A DNA stretch of 64,000 nt from Streptomyces sp. HSG2 (GTDB lineage Bacteria; Actinomycetota; Actinomycetes; Streptomycetales; Streptomycetaceae), in contig NZ_CP066801.1 of the NCBI RefSeq assembly GCF_016598575.1, forward strand, positions 5,002,501 through 5,066,500. Direction: 5' to 3'. Positions 61,532-64,000 of this stretch are shown one piece after another. The translations under genes and the position numbers were made by a program. Numbering within the stretch: the stretch's first letter is position 1; each line of letters begins with the position of its first letter. The notes under the pieces were generated by a model. The model did no database searches. It worked only from the letters and a program-made list of their open reading frames with translations, and was not told where the DNA came from.

Positions 61532-62023
61532 ATGGCCGTGATCGTCTGGGTCGTCGAGGGGACCTGGCCCGCGTGCGTCGACGCGGTGCGCGCGCACACG
61601 CCGCGAGGCGCGGACGTCGCCCTGCTGCACGTCACCACCTCCGAGGTCCCCGGTGTCGCGCGCGGATCACTGACCGGCCTGCTGGGCCGAGGGCACCCGG
61701 CGCGCGAACCGGAGGCCCGGCTGAGAGCGTCGGCCGCCGAGGCCGCGCGGGAGACACTCGACGCTGCCGCGGCCCGGCTGGGCCGGCCCTGCTCCCGCCT
61801 GGATCGCTCGGGCGACGTCGAACGGGAGGTCCTGGCCGCGGCGAACGGCGCTGACCTGCTGGTACTGGCCCGCGACGGCGACCGGTCCCGACCCGGACCG
61901 CGCAGCCTCGGCCCCCAGAGCCGCTTCGTCGTCGATCACGCTCCCTGCCCCCTGCTCCTCGTCTGGCCCGAGTCGGCCCCCGACGAGACCGTCCTCCCCC
62001 CGCCTCCGCCGCGCCGACCGTGA
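61532..62023 (+). CDS. Universal stress protein-like small protein
   Basis: A 163-residue single UspA-like domain. It has LLHVTTSEVPG, AARETLDAAAARLGRP, ANGADLLVLARDG and VVDHAPCPLLLVWPE at the usual C-terminal position, then a Pro-rich tail. The canonical G-x2-G-x9-G ATP motif is degraded (SRPGPRSLGPQSRFV), so ATP binding is doubtful. Only 6 bp separate it from the permease gene, so the two are an operon and the protein may regulate the permease. Confidence 0.72.
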   Translation: MAVIVWVVEGTWPACVDAVRAHTPRGADVALLHVTTSEVPGVARGSLTGLLGRGHPAREPEARLRASAAEAARETLDAAAARLGRPCSRLDRSGDVEREVLAAANGADLLVLARDGDRSRPGPRSLGPQSRFVVDHAPCPLLLVWPESAPDETVLPPPPPRRP

Positions 62024-62300
62024 GGCCCGTCCCCTCGCTCGCCCGCGCCCCGTCGCCCGAACGGGCCGGCGACGGCCGACAGCGGTAGAATCGGTAACCG
62101 GGCCCACGGGCGAGGCGGACCGACGTCGCTCGCCGCGGGTTCCCGCGTGAGGCGCCCGTGTCGTGCTTCGGAGTGCCGCACCCTTCCGTGGGGCCCGAGG
62201 GGTGGCCCGGCGCGCTCCTTAGGCGCCGAGGCGTCCGCACGTCCCGTGCCCCGCGACGGGCTCGGCAGCCACCCCCGAGCCGAACGCGAAGGGGCGATCC

Positions 62301-63038
62301 ATGACACCCGACATCCAGTACGGACCGGCAGTGGCCTCGGTGTACGACGACTTGGTCGCCCCCTCGGTACCGCCCGCCACGGCCGTCGAACGACTGCGTC
62401 CGCACGTTACCGGCAAGCGTGTCCTGGAGGTGGGGGTGGGAACCGGTCGGGTCGCCCTGCCGCTCGCGGACATCGCCGCTGAGGTGGTGGGGATGGACAA
62501 CTCGCCCGAGATGCTGCAGAAGCTCCGGGCCAAGGGCGTTCCCCCCAACATGACCGTGGTCGAGGGCGACTTTCGCGGACCCTTCCCCGTCAGCGGTCGC
62601 TTCGAGGCCGCGTACTCCCTGATGGGGTCCCTGGCCTGCGTCGAGACGGAGGAGGAACTCTCCCAGGCGCTCTCCCGGGTGCACGACGTACTCGAACCGG
62701 GCGCCACCTTCTCCATGGAGTACTACTTCGTGGACTCCTACCGACGGGCCGTGGAGATGCACGAGATGACGCTGCCGCAACCGGACGGCTCCTCCATCAC
62801 CTTCACGGCGGACATCGACGACGGAAACGTGCTCACCTGGGACACTCGACTGGACCAGGGCGACGGCAAGGCCCTGGAGTTCAGCGAGCGGGTGCTCATG
62901 TTGGAACCCGACAGGATTCGGACCGTCCTCCACGACGCCGGCTTCCGGGTCGAGGAGGTGTACCCGGTACGGGAGCCCGAGCCCTACATCTGGTTCCTCA
63001 CACGGTGCGTGGAGCGCGAGCAGAACACCGGGACCTGA
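62301..63038 (+). CDS. SAM-dependent class I methyltransferase
   Basis: A 245-residue Rossmann methyltransferase. Motif I is VLEVGVGTGRVALPLA, the acidic residue after beta 2 is in VVGMDNSPEML, and motif II/III regions are VEGDFRGPFP and FEAAYSLMGSLACVET. The C-terminal sheet has MEYYFVDSYRRAVEM and FRVEEVYPVREPEPYIWF. The substrate is unknown; small-molecule methylation is likely. A TAGAAT hexamer at 62086-62091 may be part of its promoter, giving a leader of about 200 nt. It is separated from the RiPP locus by the insertion sequence and two genes. Confidence 0.83.
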   Translation: MTPDIQYGPAVASVYDDLVAPSVPPATAVERLRPHVTGKRVLEVGVGTGRVALPLADIAAEVVGMDNSPEMLQKLRAKGVPPNMTVVEGDFRGPFPVSGRFEAAYSLMGSLACVETEEELSQALSRVHDVLEPGATFSMEYYFVDSYRRAVEMHEMTLPQPDGSSITFTADIDDGNVLTWDTRLDQGDGKALEFSERVLMLEPDRIRTVLHDAGFRVEEVYPVREPEPYIWFLTRCVEREQNTGT

Positions 63039-63067
63039 CCGGGGCGAGCCCCCGGGTTCTCCCCGCC

Positions 63068-64000
63068 TCACCCGATCTCGACGCCGGTCCCGAACTCGTG
63101 TCGCAGCGCCGAACGGGCGGCGAGCACACCCGCCATGCCGTGCACACCGGGCCCCGGTGGGGTGGCGGCCGAGCACAGGTACACCCCGCGCAGCGGCGTG
63201 CGGTGAGGGTTCCAACGAGGCACGGGACGGAAGAGGGTCTGCCGAAGGGTCGTCGCCCCGGCCGCGATGTCTCCCCCGACGTAGTTCGGGTTGTACGACT
63301 CCAGAGCCGCGGCGCTGGTGGAACGTCGGTCCACCACGGTGTCCGCGAACCCGGGGGCGTAGCGTTCGATACGCGCGGTGACCAGGTCGGCGGGGTCGGT
63401 CGGGTCCCCGTTCGGCACGTGGGCGTAGGCCCACACCGGTCGATGGCCGCGCTCGCCGGCCCGGCCCGGATCCACGCTCGCCGGGTCGACCACCAACACG
63501 AACGGCTCCCCGCCGGCCACGCCACGGGCGACGGCCGACTCCTGACGGAAGATGTCCTCCTGGCCGCCCCCCAGATGCACGGTGCCCGCCCGCCCCACTT
63601 CCGGGTGCGCCCAGGGCACCGGACCACTGGTCAGGAAGTCGACCTTGGCCGCCCCCGGTCCGTGGCGATAGGCGCGCAGCGCCGTCCGGTAGCCGCGCGG
63701 AAGCGAAGCACCGCCGATCCTGAGGAACTCCTTCGGGCCGATGTCGAGGAGCACGGCGCGCGCCGAGCGCGGTAGGTCCCTCAGGTCGTCGACCCTTCGC
63801 CCGGTCACGACCGTGCCGCCGAGCGCTCGCAGCTCCGCCACCAGCGCGGCGGCGACACGCCCGCTGCCGCCGCGAGGAAGGGGCCAGCCGCTTCCGTGGG
63901 CGAGGTGCCCCAGGACCAGGGCGACACCCGCCGAGGCGGGCGTCGGCATCCGGCCGACGACATGCGCGCCCACTCCGGCCAACAACGCCCCGGCCTCCTC
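63068..64000 (-). CDS. CrtI-like FAD-dependent oxidoreductase (phytoene desaturase family), 5' end beyond the window
   Basis: The last 310 or so residues of an NAD(P)/FAD amine-oxidase-fold protein. Visible are PLPRGGSGRVAAALVAELRA, TVVTGRRVDDLRDL, the C-terminal FAD-contact region GVYLCSAATPPGPGVHGMAG and ARSALRHEFG. Similar actinobacterial proteins are labelled phytoene dehydrogenase-related, with unknown substrates. The frame stays open to the last base of the window, so the N-terminal FAD GxGxxG motif lies outside. It converges with the methyltransferase gene, 29 bp between stops. Confidence 0.83.
   Translation of the reverse strand, partial: EEAGALLAGVGAHVVGRMPTPASAGVALVLGHLAHGSGWPLPRGGSGRVAAALVAELRALGGTVVTGRRVDDLRDLPRSARAVLLDIGPKEFLRIGGASLPRGYRTALRAYRHGPGAAKVDFLTSGPVPWAHPEVGRAGTVHLGGGQEDIFRQESAVARGVAGGEPFVLVVDPASVDPGRAGERGHRPVWAYAHVPNGDPTDPADLVTARIERYAPGFADTVVDRRSTSAAALESYNPNYVGGDIAAGATTLRQTLFRPVPRWNPHRTPLRGVYLCSAATPPGPGVHGMAGVLAARSALRHEFGTGVEIG

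Noticed and set aside
62301..63038. Methyltransferase as a tailoring enzyme of the RiPP locus
   Set aside because: It lies beyond the SARP, the insertion sequence and two unrelated genes, on its own promoter; nothing ties it to the peptides.

Overview
The window is high-GC actinobacterial DNA, almost certainly Streptomyces. Coding is dense, GTG and TTG starts are common, genes overlap by ATGA/GTGA, promoters look leaderless, and the regulators (SARP, ATP-binding LuxR, PucR) are typical of that genus. No rRNA, tRNA or CRISPR array was seen. Both ends cut through genes.

1-8.7 kb: a steroid C/D-ring (HIP) catabolic locus. Gene order matches the mycobacterial KstR2 regulon: acyl-CoA dehydrogenase (5' end missing), IpdF-like SDR, KstR2-like TetR, FadA6 thiolase, IpdC, IpdB, IpdA, EchA20 and two more SDRs. 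A 40-bp imperfect palindrome between echA20 and the divergent SDR is the best operator candidate.

8.8-27.2 kb: housekeeping and redox genes. These are a CmtR-like ArsR repressor, a secreted Pro-rich protein, an OmpR-type two-component pair, a CAP/SCP secreted protein, dihydrolipoamide dehydrogenase, a tandem universal stress protein, gnd-zwf, a divergent cytochrome bd oxidase (cydAB), a DUF4253 protein, a GlsB-type membrane protein, an MFS/metallo-beta-lactamase pair and a PucR regulator.

27.3-58.0 kb: the main interest, a double RiPP locus making azole- and dehydroamino-acid-containing peptides. It lies between an ATP-binding LuxR regulator and a SARP. Cluster A (+ strand, 29.7-39.6 kb) has a YcaO cyclodehydratase, a small zinc E1-like protein, a fusion of F-protein and SagB oxidase, a second oxidase half, an M50 protease with PqqD-like head, a split LanB (glutamylation plus elimination proteins) and four tandem Ser/Thr/Gly-rich precursors. 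Each precursor is followed by its own stem-loop. Cluster B (- strand, 56.1-41.8 kb) is a nine-gene overlapping operon: F-protein, YcaO, double-domain SagB, LanB, elimination protein, PqqD-M50 protease, ABC exporter pair and a second YcaO. Its likely precursor (41.5 kb) is transcribed toward it and carries a thiopeptide-type leader and a core of 20 Ser/Thr/Cys residues out of 21. An M20 amidohydrolase sits between the clusters. The enzymes needed for azoles and dehydroalanines are present twice in diverged form. No unambiguous pyridine synthase and no obvious self-resistance gene is seen, so the products could be goadsporin-like linear azole peptides or a new thiopeptide-like class.

58.4-64.0 kb: an ISAs1-family insertion sequence with exact 10-bp target duplication and a frameshifted transposase, then an ArsB/NhaD-type permease, a universal-stress-like protein, a SAM methyltransferase and a truncated CrtI-like FAD oxidoreductase.
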